A DNA stretch of 64,000 bases. Source: Oscillospiraceae bacterium. GTDB lineage: Bacteria; Bacillota; Clostridia; Oscillospirales; Oscillospiraceae. Every line of letters starts with the position of its first letter. The first letter of the stretch is position 1. Below the pieces are notes generated by a model. It was not told the DNA's origin and did not search any database. It saw only the letters and a program-made list of their open reading frames with translations. The DNA lies in the NCBI GenBank assembly GCA_015068035.1, contig SVLI01000003.1, forward strand, positions 159,229 to 223,228, given 5' to 3'. The position numbers and the translations under genes were made by a program. This document shows positions 53,459-62,344 of this stretch, one piece after another.

Positions 53459-56290
53459 ATGCGCAACAGCATTTTTATCAAAGGCGCAAGAACCAACAAT
53501 CTGAAAAATATCGATCTGGAAATCCCGCGTGAGAAACTTGTTGTCCTCACTGGCATCTCCGGCTCCGGAAAATCCTCCCTCGCGTTCGACACGATTTATG
53601 CAGAGGGTCAGCGTCGCTATGTGGAAAGTCTTTCCAGCTACGCGCGGATGTTTCTCGGCCAGATGGAAAAGCCCGATCTGGATTACATTGACGGTCTCTC
53701 CCCCGCCATCTCCATTGACCAGAAAACGACGGGACGCAATCCGCGTTCCACTGTCGGCACTGTGACGGAGATTTATGACTATCTGCGACTTCTTTGGGCG
53801 CGCATCGGCGTGCCGCATTGTCCGGAGTGCGGAAAGGAAATCAAGCAGCAGACCATCGACCAGATCGTTGATCAGATTCTGCTTTTGCCGGAGGGTACAC
53901 GTATACAGGTTTTGTCCCCCGTCATCCGCGCGCGCAAGGGTGAGCACCGCAAGGTACTGGAGGATGCACGCAAGGCCGGTTATGTTCGCGTGCGTGTTGA
54001 CGGCAGTCTTTATGAACTCACCGAGGAGATTGTGCTCGATAAGAACAAGAAGCACAGCATTGAGATCGTCGTGGACAGGCTTGTTGTCCGCCCTGATATT
54101 CAGCGCCGGCTTACAGATTCCGTAGAGACCGCTTCCTCCCTCTCCGGCGGCGTCGTGCTTATAAACGTCGTGCAGGAGACGCCACACGACCTTCTCTTTT
54201 CCCAGAACTATTCCTGTGAGGACTGCGGTGTCTCAATTGAGGAACTTGCCCCCCGCCTGTTCTCCTTCAACAGCCCTTACGGTGCCTGTCCGGACTGTAC
54301 GGGACTTGGCACGCAGCTGCGTGTGGATCCCGCGCTCATCATCCCGAATCCCTCCCTCTCCATTCTGGACGGCGCAATCACCGCTTCCGGCTGGGGCAAC
54401 ATCAAAAGCGATGGCATCGCACGGATGTATTTTGAAGCGCTCGCGCTAAAATATCGTTTCTCGCTATCCGAACCCGTGAAGAACCTCCCTCCGGCGGCGC
54501 TCGACGCCATTCTTTACGGCACAAAGGGAGAAAAGCTCAAGCTGCACTATGAGCAGGCACGCGGCACGGGAACCCTCAGCCAGCCCTTTGAGGGCATTGT
54601 GAATAACCTTGAGCGGCGCTACCGTGAGACGCAAAGCCCCGCCATGCGGCAGGAGATTGAGCAGTGTATGGCAGAACATCTCTGTCCCACCTGTCATGGC
54701 GACCGGCTGAAAAAAGAAGCCCTCTCCGTCACGGTTGGCGGGCTCAATCTTGCGCAGTTCACGGCCATGAATGTCACGCAGGCGCTTGCTTTTGTCAACA
54801 GCCTGACGCTCACGAGCAAAGAGGCCATGATCGCTGACCGCATTTTAAAAGAAATCCGTGTTCGTCTCGGATTTTTGCAGAGTGTGGGGCTTCAATATCT
54901 GAGCCTCTCGCGCAAAGCGGGCACACTTTCCGGCGGAGAAAGCCAGCGCATCCGCCTCGCTACGCAGATCGGCAGCAGCCTGATGGGCGTGCTCTACATT
55001 CTGGATGAACCGAGCATTGGATTGCATCAGCGGGATAACCGCAAACTGCTTGACACACTTCGCGAGCTTCGTGACCTTGGAAACACGCTGATCATCGTTG
55101 AACATGACGAAGAAACCATCCGCGAAGCGGACTATGTGGTCGATGTCGGTCCCGGCGCAGGCGTGCACGGCGGTGAAATCGTCGCAGCTGGCACGGTTGA
55201 GGAAATCTGTGCCTGTCCGAATTCGGTCACGGGACAATATCTCAGCGGCTCGAAAAGCATTCCCATGCCGGAAAAGCGCCGCGCGGGCAGTGGAAAGAAG
55301 CTTACAATCCGCGGAGCAAGCGAAAACAATCTCAAGAACATTGATGTGGACATCCCGCTCGGCGTGTTCACCTGCGTAACCGGCGTATCCGGCAGCGGAA
55401 AGTCCAGCCTCGTCAATGAAATTCTTTACAAAACCCTTGCAGCGGAGAAAAACCGCGTCAAAGTTCGTCCCGGCAAGTGCGACGGCATTCTTGGTCTGGA
55501 GCATGTGGACAAGGTCATCGCCATCGACCAGAGCCCCATCGGACGCACGCCGAGATCCAATCCCGCCACCTATACCGGCGTTTTCAGCGACATCAGGGAA
55601 CTTTTTGCCTCAACGAATGATGCGAAGCTGCGCGGATACGGCGTAAACCGCTTCTCTTTCAATGTGCGCGGCGGACGCTGCGAAGCCTGTGCCGGTGACG
55701 GTCTGTTGAAAATCGAGATGCACTTCCTTCCCGATGTGTTTGTCCCGTGCGAGGTGTGCAAGGGGAAAAGATACAATCGAGAAACATTGGAAGTCAAATA
55801 TAAGGGCAAAAGCATTGCTGACGTGCTGGAAATGACCGTTGAGGAAGCTTTGGCCTTCTTTGACAACCAGCCGAAGATCAAAAACCGCATTCAGACGCTT
55901 TATGATGTCGGCCTCGGTTATATCCGCCTCGGGCAGTCTTCCACGACGCTTTCCGGCGGCGAGGCGCAGCGCATCAAGCTGGCTACCGAACTGAGCAAGC
56001 GTTCCACCGGCAGCACCGTTTATGTGCTCGACGAGCCGACCACGGGCCTGCATATTGCGGATGTGCACCGCCTGGTGAACATTCTCTCCCGTCTGGTGGA
56101 AGGCGGCAACACGGTCGTTGTGATTGAGCACAACCTTGACGTCATCAAGTGCGCTGACCACATCATCGACCTCGGTCCCGAGGGCGGCGACGGCGGCGGA
56201 ACCGTCGTGTTCGCCGGCAGCCCGGAGGATTGCGCGGAGTGCACGCAGAGCGCAACCGGCGAATATCTCAAGCGTTACTTTTTCAGCTGA
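53459..56290 (+). CDS. uvrA: Excinuclease ABC subunit A (UvrA)
   Basis: A 943-residue damage-recognition ATPase of nucleotide excision repair, with two ABC modules. Walker A 1 [15 protein letters not shown] (about 28-42); UvrB-binding and insertion domains; zinc modules CPECGKE (about 121), CEDCG...CPDCTG (about 253-283) and CEACAGDG...CEVCKGKRY (about 740-767); signature [12 protein letters not shown] (about 489); Walker A 2 [11 protein letters not shown] (about 641); signature 2 [12 protein letters not shown] (about 834). All motifs are complete and the length is normal. AAAGGA is 8 bases before the ATG. No clostridial LexA box (GAAC-N4-GTTC) was found upstream. Confidence 0.98.
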   Translation: MRNSIFIKGARTNNLKNIDLEIPREKLVVLTGISGSGKSSLAFDTIYAEGQRRYVESLSSYARMFLGQMEKPDLDYIDGLSPAISIDQKTTGRNPRSTVGTVTEIYDYLRLLWARIGVPHCPECGKEIKQQTIDQIVDQILLLPEGTRIQVLSPVIRARKGEHRKVLEDARKAGYVRVRVDGSLYELTEEIVLDKNKKHSIEIVVDRLVVRPDIQRRLTDSVETASSLSGGVVLINVVQETPHDLLFSQNYSCEDCGVSIEELAPRLFSFNSPYGACPDCTGLGTQLRVDPALIIPNPSLSILDGAITASGWGNIKSDGIARMYFEALALKYRFSLSEPVKNLPPAALDAILYGTKGEKLKLHYEQARGTGTLSQPFEGIVNNLERRYRETQSPAMRQEIEQCMAEHLCPTCHGDRLKKEALSVTVGGLNLAQFTAMNVTQALAFVNSLTLTSKEAMIADRILKEIRVRLGFLQSVGLQYLSLSRKAGTLSGGESQRIRLATQIGSSLMGVLYILDEPSIGLHQRDNRKLLDTLRELRDLGNTLIIVEHDEETIREADYVVDVGPGAGVHGGEIVAAGTVEEICACPNSVTGQYLSGSKSIPMPEKRRAGSGKKLTIRGASENNLKNIDVDIPLGVFTCVTGVSGSGKSSLVNEILYKTLAAEKNRVKVRPGKCDGILGLEHVDKVIAIDQSPIGRTPRSNPATYTGVFSDIRELFASTNDAKLRGYGVNRFSFNVRGGRCEACAGDGLLKIEMHFLPDVFVPCEVCKGKRYNRETLEVKYKGKSIADVLEMTVEEALAFFDNQPKIKNRIQTLYDVGLGYIRLGQSSTTLSGGEAQRIKLATELSKRSTGSTVYVLDEPTTGLHIADVHRLVNILSRLVEGGNTVVVIEHNLDVIKCADHIIDLGPEGGDGGGTVVFAGSPEDCAECTQSATGEYLKRYFFS

Positions 56291-56349
56291 ACATTCTGCG
56301 CATTGCTATAGAACCATCACCACTTCTTTGATTACGAAAGAGGAAATCC

Positions 56350-56823
56350 ATGGAAATTGCGAACTCCCCCTTTATGAATTATCTGATGACCTTTGCCATG
56401 TCCATGCTGCCGGTCGTGGAGCTGCGCGGCGGCATCCCGTTTGGTGTTGCGCTCGGACTGCAGACCTGGCAAGCCATGCTCGTGTCCATTCTCGGAAACA
56501 TGGTGCCTGTGCCCTTTATCATCCTGTTTGTGCGCAAGGTCTTTGAATGGATGCGCAATAAGAGCGCGCGGCTAGAACGTCTTGTTTCCCGCCTTGAGGC
56601 GCGCGCAGAGGGTAAGTGGAAAAAGGTGCAGCGCTATGAGACTATCGGACTGCTGATTCTTGTTGCCATTCCCCTGCCCGGAACTGGTGCATGGACGGGC
56701 GCGCTGGTTGCTGCGCTGTGCAACATGCGCCTCAAGCGTGCGTTCTGGCCGATTCTGATCGGCGTCATCATCGCCGGCATTCTCATCACCGGCCTTACTT
56801 ACGGTTTTACCGCCGTTGTTTAA
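56350..56823 (+). CDS. COG2426 small membrane protein ('small multidrug export' family)
   Basis: 157 residues with four to five hydrophobic segments. Family marks: MLPVVELRGGIPFGVALGL (about 19-37), NMVPVPFIILFV (about 52-63) and LVAIPLPGTGAWTGALVAAL (about 103-122), which is DedA-like in its re-entrant loops. The multidrug name is historic and unproven. AGAGG is 6 bases before the ATG. Confidence 0.88.
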   Translation: MEIANSPFMNYLMTFAMSMLPVVELRGGIPFGVALGLQTWQAMLVSILGNMVPVPFIILFVRKVFEWMRNKSARLERLVSRLEARAEGKWKKVQRYETIGLLILVAIPLPGTGAWTGALVAALCNMRLKRAFWPILIGVIIAGILITGLTYGFTAVV

Positions 56824-56869
56824 CCTTTTCTCGCCTGCCTGCGTAGAATAATTGCAGGAGGCGATTGAA

Positions 56870-57205
56870 ATGACATTGCATCTTGCGCTTACGATCCTTG
56901 CCGCTGCCATAGTCATCCTGCTGTGCTGGATGCTGCGTGGCGCGGCACTACTGCCTGTGCGGCTTGGAAAAAAGCAGCGCCTTACGCTGCATCTGCACAC
57001 CGCATCCGAAGTCACAGAGCTGGAGGCTGCGGTTCGCAGCCTTGTTTGGCTGATTCGTGACGGTCTGCCCGCGGAGCTCATCATTGAGGACGCCGGTCTT
57101 GACCCCGATGCGCACCGAGCTGCCCTGCTGCTTGAAAAACAATACACCTGTGTCACCTATCACGCCGCTGCGGAGGAACCTGTATGGGAGAACGTGAATA
57201 CATAA
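56870..57205 (+). CDS. Hypothetical small protein with one membrane helix, upstream of recD2
   Basis: 111 residues: an N-terminal membrane helix (about 6-27, ALTILAAAIVILLCWML), then a soluble part with a predicted alternating beta/alpha pattern (LTLHLHTASEVTELEAAVRSLVWLIRDG; CVTYHAAAEE). ATG at 56870 has GGAGG 8 bases upstream; the TTG at 56852 would precede that site. It overlaps recD2 by 22 bases, so translation is coupled. I do not recognise a family. Confidence 0.7.
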   Translation: MTLHLALTILAAAIVILLCWMLRGAALLPVRLGKKQRLTLHLHTASEVTELEAAVRSLVWLIRDGLPAELIIEDAGLDPDAHRAALLLEKQYTCVTYHAAAEEPVWENVNT

Positions 57206-59541
57206 GTCTGTCCGGAACTGTAGACACGCTCGTGTATCAAAACGAAGATAACGGCTACACCGTCCTGCGTATGGAATCGGAGGACGGCGAACTTGTCACG
57301 GTTGTTGGCTGCATCCCCTCCGTGATGCCGGGTGAAGAGCTGGAAGCCTTTGGCGGCTGGGAAACGCATCCGCAGCACGGGCGTCAGTTTCGCGCCCGCT
57401 GGAGTCAGCGGAGTCTGCCGGACACGGAGGAAGGCATCTACCGTTTCCTCGCCTCTGGCGCGATCAAGGGCATCGGCCCCGCCACGGCGACCTTGCTGCT
57501 GACGCACTTTGGGTCTGCAACGCTGGATGTGATCGAGTCCGCGCCGGAGCGTCTTGCTGAGCTCCGCGGCTTCAGCCGAAAAAAAGCCATGCAGGTTTCG
57601 GAAAGCTTCCGCAAGCAGGTATCTTTGCGCCGCCTGATGGAATTCCTCTCTGCGCACGAGCTGCGTCCGCAGCTTGCCCTTCGATTATATCAGCTCTATG
57701 GAGACAGCGCTTATGCGCTCGTGCAGGAAAACCCCTATATCCTCTCGTCCGAGGCAGTCGGCGAAGGCTTTGACGAGGCGGACAGACTGGCCCTTTCCAT
57801 GGGCTTTAGCGCGGATTCACCGCAGCGTCTCGCTGCAGCCGTGCTGCACGAACTGGCCTACAACTCCACGCGCGGGCATGTTTTCATCCCGCGCGATAAG
57901 CTCATTCCTGTCACAGCCCAGCTGCTCGATACGGATGACGCGCCCATTGCAGCGCAGCTGGACAAGCTCATCGAGCTCGGCGCCGTCGTCTCCGAGCAGA
58001 TAGCAGGCGTCGATGCCTGCTACCTGCAGACGATGTATGAAGCAGAGCGCTACACCGCTGCACGGCTACTCGAAATGAACAGCACATTTTTGCCGGAAAT
58101 CAAAGGGCTTGACCGTTTGATCTCGCAGATTGAGGCGGAGGACGCCCTAGTTTTCGCGCCGCAGCAGTTGGATGCCATCCGCGCTGCCGCGCGCCAGCAG
58201 GTTATGCTCATCACCGGCGGCCCGGGCACAGGAAAAACCACCTGTGTGCGCGCCATTGTTCGCCTTTTGAATACACTCAATCTCAAGGTTGCCCTTGCCG
58301 CCCCCACAGGGCGCGCTGCAAAACGGCTGGAGACCCTTTCCGGGCAGGAGGCCAAGACGATTCATCGGCTTCTCGAGGCAACCGGTCTGGACGAGACTGC
58401 CAGCGTACATTTCCGCCGCAGCGAGAGCAATCCCCTCTCCTGCGATGCGGTGATTCTGGACGAGGCCTCTATGATCGACATCGGCCTGATGCGCGCGCTT
58501 CTGCTCGCGCTGCCGCAGCGCTGCCGTTTGATCCTTGTCGGAGACGCGGACCAACTCCCGAGCGTCGGTCCCGGGCGGGTATTTCCCGATATGATACGCG
58601 CCGGTGTGTTCAAAACCATTCGCCTCAACGAAATTTTCCGTCAGGCCTCCGGCAGCAGCATTGTTCAGGCAGCGCATGAGATTAACCACGGCGAAGTGCC
58701 TTCCCTCTCCCGCAAGGATGGCGACTTCTTTTTCATGCGTCGGCAGTATGCCGAAAGAGCTGCCGAAACCATTGTTGAGCTCTATGCGCGGCGCTTGCCT
58801 GACAATATGCATATCCCTGTGCGGGAGCTGCAGTTACTCACGCCAACACATAAAGGTCCGCTGGGGACGCGGATGCTCAACGTCCGTTTGCAAGCGGCGC
58901 TCAACCCTCCGGCTGAGGGCAAAAAAGAGCACGCTTTCGGCGATCGCATCTTCCGCGAGGGCGACCGTGTGATGCAAAATCGGAACAATTACGATTTGAT
59001 TTGGTATCGTGCGGATGCCGTTCACGAGTTGAGCAACACAAATTTTGATTCCGACTGGGATGTTTCCCCTTCTGCCGGTTTCTATGAAGATGAAGCGGAT
59101 TCTTTACAATGGGCAGATGACGAAGATTTTGACAGCGGTGAGCCTGCCCCGTTCATGGAACTGGATGCACACGAAAGCGGGCTTGGCATCTTCAACGGAG
59201 ACATCGGTCATATTCTGAAGATTGATGACAGCGAGCGCTCCCTCCTCATTGATTTTGAGGGAAAGCTTACCAAATACAGCTATGAGTTATTGGCTGATCT
59301 GGAGCACGCCTGGGCAATCTCTGTACACAAATCGCAAGGCGGTGAGTTCCGCGGCGTGATTCTCTCGGCGATGCCGGCTCCGCCGCGCCTGATGACCAGA
59401 GCGATTCTCTACACAGCTGTCACGCGGGCAAAGGAATTGCTGGTCGCGGTTGGAGACGAGGCCGTTCTTCATAAGATGGTCACAAACGAGCGCATTGAAC
59501 GGCGATACAGCGGGCTTCGCGCGCGCCTTGCCGGGATGTGA
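57184..59541 (+). CDS. recD2: RecD2-type ATP-dependent DNA helicase (5'-3')
   Basis: 785 residues. An N-terminal OB-like domain (LSGTVDTLVYQNEDNGYTVL), helix-hairpin-helix repeats (GIKGIGPATATLLL, AELRGFSRKKAMQV), the helicase core with Walker A ITGGPGTGKTTCVRAI (about 342-357), AAPTGRAAKRL, Walker B VILDEASMID (about 422), GDADQLPSVGPG and the SH3-bearing second core domain, ending with AISVHKSQGGEF and YTAVTRAKELL. Between NRNNYD (about 604) and GLGIFNGDIG (about 660) there is an acidic insertion, described as a finding. GGAGG lies 6-8 bases before the ATG. Repairs or processes DNA ends without RecBC. Confidence 0.95.
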   Translation: MGEREYISLSGTVDTLVYQNEDNGYTVLRMESEDGELVTVVGCIPSVMPGEELEAFGGWETHPQHGRQFRARWSQRSLPDTEEGIYRFLASGAIKGIGPATATLLLTHFGSATLDVIESAPERLAELRGFSRKKAMQVSESFRKQVSLRRLMEFLSAHELRPQLALRLYQLYGDSAYALVQENPYILSSEAVGEGFDEADRLALSMGFSADSPQRLAAAVLHELAYNSTRGHVFIPRDKLIPVTAQLLDTDDAPIAAQLDKLIELGAVVSEQIAGVDACYLQTMYEAERYTAARLLEMNSTFLPEIKGLDRLISQIEAEDALVFAPQQLDAIRAAARQQVMLITGGPGTGKTTCVRAIVRLLNTLNLKVALAAPTGRAAKRLETLSGQEAKTIHRLLEATGLDETASVHFRRSESNPLSCDAVILDEASMIDIGLMRALLLALPQRCRLILVGDADQLPSVGPGRVFPDMIRAGVFKTIRLNEIFRQASGSSIVQAAHEINHGEVPSLSRKDGDFFFMRRQYAERAAETIVELYARRLPDNMHIPVRELQLLTPTHKGPLGTRMLNVRLQAALNPPAEGKKEHAFGDRIFREGDRVMQNRNNYDLIWYRADAVHELSNTNFDSDWDVSPSAGFYEDEADSLQWADDEDFDSGEPAPFMELDAHESGLGIFNGDIGHILKIDDSERSLLIDFEGKLTKYSYELLADLEHAWAISVHKSQGGEFRGVILSAMPAPPRLMTRAILYTAVTRAKELLVAVGDEAVLHKMVTNERIERRYSGLRARLAGM

Positions 59542-59557
59542 GCGAGGTGGATTACCC

Positions 59558-60217
59558 ATGCGGCTTCTGCATTATCTCCGGAATCTCCTTTTCCCTCCGA
59601 AGTGCTGCTTTTGCAGGCGGCTGCTGCAGGATGGGCAAAGCAATCCTTGTCCTGAATGTGAAAAGGCGCTGCCCTACACGCGCGGCAAAGCTGTAACAGA
59701 TGGGCGTTTCTTCCAAAAATGCATTTCGCCGCTCTATTACGATGGCGATGTTCGGGAGGCTATCCTGCGCTATAAATTCCAAAACGCAGCCTACTATGCC
59801 GAGCCCTTTGGCAAACTGCTCTCAGGACTTGTCCACGAGCGGATGCGAAATGAGTTTGACCTCATCACATGGGTGCCGCTTTCAAAGAAGCGGCTTCGAA
59901 AACGCGGCTACGATCAAGCCATGCTGCTCGCCAGAGCAACGGCTGATCATCTGGAAGCCGTATGCGTTCCTCTGCTGGAAAAATTCCGTAACGTACCCGC
60001 ACAAAGCGGACTCGGCCGTGTTGAGCAGCGCCGCGCTAACGTATCCGGTGTTTATCGCGCTGTCAGGGCAGATCTGATCGCAGGAAAGCGCATATTGCTC
60101 ATTGACGACGTCGTAACAACCGGATCTACCCTCTCGGAATGCGCACGGACCCTGCTGCTTTCCGGCGCTGCATCCGTTGTCTGCGCCACGCTCGCGCGTT
60201 CAACTTTCGATTCATAA
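59558..60217 (+). CDS. comFC: ComF family protein (ComFC, phosphoribosyltransferase-like)
   Basis: 219 residues. Zinc finger at the N terminus (CCFCRRLLQDGQSNPCPEC, Cys pairs about 15-35), then a type I phosphoribosyltransferase fold with WVPLSKKRLRKRGYDQAMLLAR (about 108-129) and the PRPP loop RILLIDDVVTTGSTLSECA (about 182-200). ComFC is used in natural transformation, probably in DNA uptake into the cytosol. ATG at 59558 has GAGG 9 bases before it. Follows recD2 by 16 bases; the pairing with a helicase gene is common in clostridia. Confidence 0.94.
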   Translation: MRLLHYLRNLLFPPKCCFCRRLLQDGQSNPCPECEKALPYTRGKAVTDGRFFQKCISPLYYDGDVREAILRYKFQNAAYYAEPFGKLLSGLVHERMRNEFDLITWVPLSKKRLRKRGYDQAMLLARATADHLEAVCVPLLEKFRNVPAQSGLGRVEQRRANVSGVYRAVRADLIAGKRILLIDDVVTTGSTLSECARTLLLSGAASVVCATLARSTFDS

Positions 60218-60300
60218 GCACATAATTTCATTTTTCTGTATGAGAAAGCTCCTTTTTTCATAGAAAAGTCATACTTAGAACCCGATTCCTGAAGAAATGC

Positions 60301-60329
60301 TTGCATACAACGTTCACATCCTGTATAAT
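60301..60329 (+). promoter_or_regulatory. Predicted promoter of the mreB-like gene
   Basis: TTGCAT (60301-60306), 17-base spacer, perfect TATAAT (60324-60329); start near 60336 and leader of about 60 bases. Confidence 0.75.
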
Positions 60330-60397
60330 TTTACAAGCATTTTGTCTATACTTACTGACTAACCCGCATTTTTGATTTAACAACACGGGGTGAAAAT

Positions 60398-61429
60398 ATG
60401 CTCTTAATTGAAAAAGACATTGCGATTGATCTTGGCACGGCTACAACACAGGTCTATGTGCAGGGTAAAGGCGTTGCGCTGCGCGAGCCGACCGTTATGG
60501 CCGTGGATAAAAACACCGGAAAACTGCTTAAGATCGGCGCGGACGCGCAGAAAATGCTTGGCCGCACACCGGCAAACATCGTGGCGATCCATCCGATCTC
60601 TGCAGGCGTGATCTCGGACTTTGACATGACCGAGCATCTGCTTGCAGAGCTTATCAAGCGCGTTACCTCTTTTAACCTCTTCAAGCCGCGCATCATTATC
60701 TGTGTGCCAAGCAGCATCACGGGCGTTGAAGAGCGCGCGATTATCGACGCCACCCTCGAAGCGGGCGCACGAAAGGTCTATCTGCTCGAGACCGCCGTAG
60801 CGGCGGCGCTCGGTTCGGGCCGGAATATCTCCCGTCCGGATGGCCATATGGTGATCGATATCGGCGGCGGCACAACAGAGGTTGCGGTTGTCTCCCTCGG
60901 CGGCATTGTGGAATGCGAATCCATCAAGACGGCTGGCGCGTCTTTTGACGAGGCCATCATCCGTTATATTCGCCGCAAGCACAATGTTCTGATCGGCCAG
61001 CGCACCGCTGAAGAGCTGAAAATGCGCATTGGCTGCGTTTATCTTCAGAAAGAAGTCGCGTTTGAGGAAGTCAAGGGCCGCTGCCTGATGACCGGCCTGC
61101 CGCGCTCTGTTACGATCAGCTCCAACGACATTCTCGAAGCCTTTGCTGAACCCACCGAGCGCATTCTGGAAGCCGTGCATATGGTACTGGAACGCACGCC
61201 GCCCGAGCTGGTGGCAGACATCTCGGCAAACGGCATCATCATGAGCGGCGGTGGCAGCCTCATCTCCGGCATTGACAAACTGGTTGCCGCGCGCACCGGC
61301 ATTGAAACCATGGTCGTGGATGATCCCGTCTCCTGCGCGGCTTACGGCGCGGGCAAAATGCTGGCAAACCTCAACGATATGCAGGACGGCATGATTAACC
61401 TTGCCCGTCGCAGACAGATGATGGGCTAA
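60398..61429 (+). CDS. Rod shape-determining protein, MreB/Mbl actin homologue
   Basis: 343 residues of the bacterial actin family. Phosphate-1 loop IAIDLGTATTQVYV (about 8-21), connect-1 and ICVPSSITGVEERAI (about 105), phosphate-2 MVIDIGGGTTEVAVVSLGG (about 153-171), and adenosine motif ISANGIIMSGGGSLISGI (about 279). It lacks the amphipathic start FGxxxRDL of classical MreB, beginning MLLIEKDIAIDLG. It is a separate mreB, mbl or mreBH paralogue; no mreC/mreD follows. GGGGTG lies 6 bases before the ATG. Not in the main mre cluster, so a secondary filament is likely. Confidence 0.93.
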   Translation: MLLIEKDIAIDLGTATTQVYVQGKGVALREPTVMAVDKNTGKLLKIGADAQKMLGRTPANIVAIHPISAGVISDFDMTEHLLAELIKRVTSFNLFKPRIIICVPSSITGVEERAIIDATLEAGARKVYLLETAVAAALGSGRNISRPDGHMVIDIGGGTTEVAVVSLGGIVECESIKTAGASFDEAIIRYIRRKHNVLIGQRTAEELKMRIGCVYLQKEVAFEEVKGRCLMTGLPRSVTISSNDILEAFAEPTERILEAVHMVLERTPPELVADISANGIIMSGGGSLISGIDKLVAARTGIETMVVDDPVSCAAYGAGKMLANLNDMQDGMINLARRRQMMG

Positions 61430-61447
61430 GCGTAGCAAAATTTATAA

Positions 61448-61482
61448 AAGTGCCCGGCCGGATATCGGTCGGGCGCTTATTC
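61448..61482 (+). terminator. Terminator of the mreB-like gene
   Basis: AAGTGCCCGGCCG/CGGTCGGGCGCTT (61448-61460, 61466-61478), with two G-T/A-C sites and a GATAT loop, followed by ATTC. Confidence 0.75.
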
Positions 61483-61630
61483 ATCGCAGACGCATGCTGA
61501 TTCTGCTTTCGGCTGTGCTTCTTCTGAATGTTCTGCTTTTTCCTGTTTACGCTGTGCACATGCGCTTCTCTCTTCATGCGAATAACGATTCCGATCTTAG
61601 TCTTCGGGCTCCCCCGCTCACAATTCACAC

Positions 61631-61659
61631 TTGCCTGATTTGAGAATGTGTGGTAGAAT
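61631..61659 (+). promoter_or_regulatory. Predicted promoter of tRNA-Pro
   Basis: TTGCCT (61631-61636), 17-base spacer, TAGAAT (61654-61659), 65 bases before the tRNA. Bases 61483-61630 hold no gene with good support (see findings for a 49-codon frame). Confidence 0.6.
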
Positions 61660-61724
61660 TACGGTCGCGGCGTCTTTTACGCAAGCATTCGCGAAAGCGA
61701 ATCGCGCAAACATGAATCAAATAT

Positions 61725-61800
61725 CCGGGTGTAGCGCAGTTGGTAGCGCGCGTGCTTTGGGAGCACGATGCCGCAGGTTCGAATCCTGTCACTCGGACCA
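61725..61800 (+). tRNA. tRNA-Pro (anticodon TGG)
   Basis: 76 bases with CCA. Acceptor CCGGGTG pairs with CACTCGG, D arm GCGCAGTTGGTAGCGC, anticodon stem CGTGC/GCACG with loop TTTGGGA (TGG), T arm AGGTTCGAATCCT. Complete, and not disrupted by the element next to it. Confidence 0.97.
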
Positions 61801-61855
61801 TGCGGAGTGTCCTTATAGGATTTGAGTATCCTGTAACGGACACTCCGCATTTTTA
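61801..61855 (+). terminator. Terminator of tRNA-Pro
   Basis: TGCGGAGTGTCC/GGACACTCCGCA (61801-61812, 61838-61849) with inner pairing of AGGAT and ATCC, followed by TTTTTATTTT. Confidence 0.88.
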
Positions 61856-61868
61856 TTTTCTGAAAAAT

Positions 61869-62344
61869 TCATACCGCGATTTGTGCCGGGGCGTAGCTGA
61901 CAGCTACGCCTTTTCTCGTTTCCATGATAATGTCGGCCTCCGGGATCTTCTTGCGGTCTGGCACATCGAAAGCGCCAATGCAGTTGTAGTGGATGACCAC
62001 CTGCTGATTGGTGACACCATCGCGCTTTTCGGCGTGGTATACATCAATGTGGTCAATGAGTTCGGACACCATCCGCCGGGTGATTTTCGTCACATGGGTG
62101 TACCGCCTCACCGTTTCCAGAAAGTCCTCCATATCCAACTGCTGTCCTTCATCCTTTTTCAGTTCCAGCCGCAGGGCCTTAACCTTCGCGCCAATTTCGC
62201 CCTGCTCCTGCTCGTACCGCTTTGACATCCTGGCAAACCGGGCATCGTCAATCTTTCCCGCTACATTGTCCTCGTACAACCGTTCAAAGAGCATATCCAA
62301 TTCTTTGTCACGGGTCAGCAGGACGTTTAGTTCCCTCTGTTTTC
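61869..62344 (-). pseudogene. C-terminal part of the frameshifted serine recombinase
   Basis: This frame reads on from QRELNVLLTRDKELDMLFERLYEDN, the start of the DUF4368-type C-terminal domain of TndX/TnpX-like large serine recombinases, through a coiled-coil region (YEQEQGEIGAKVKALRLELKK) to IHYNCIGAFDVPD and VAVSYAP near the end. It belongs directly to the preceding catalytic frame but is one base out of phase with it. The internal ATG at 62300 has no ribosome site. The coiled coil directs recombinase synapsis in this enzyme class, so its loss would cripple integration control. Confidence 0.8.

Noticed and set aside
60404..61438. 344-codon minus-strand frame opposite the mreB-like gene
   Set aside because: Exact antisense of a clear actin-family gene.
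61395..61628. 77-codon minus-strand frame between mreB-like gene and tRNA-Pro
   Set aside because: Runs backwards through the mreB terminator and the end of that gene; basic, low-complexity translation.
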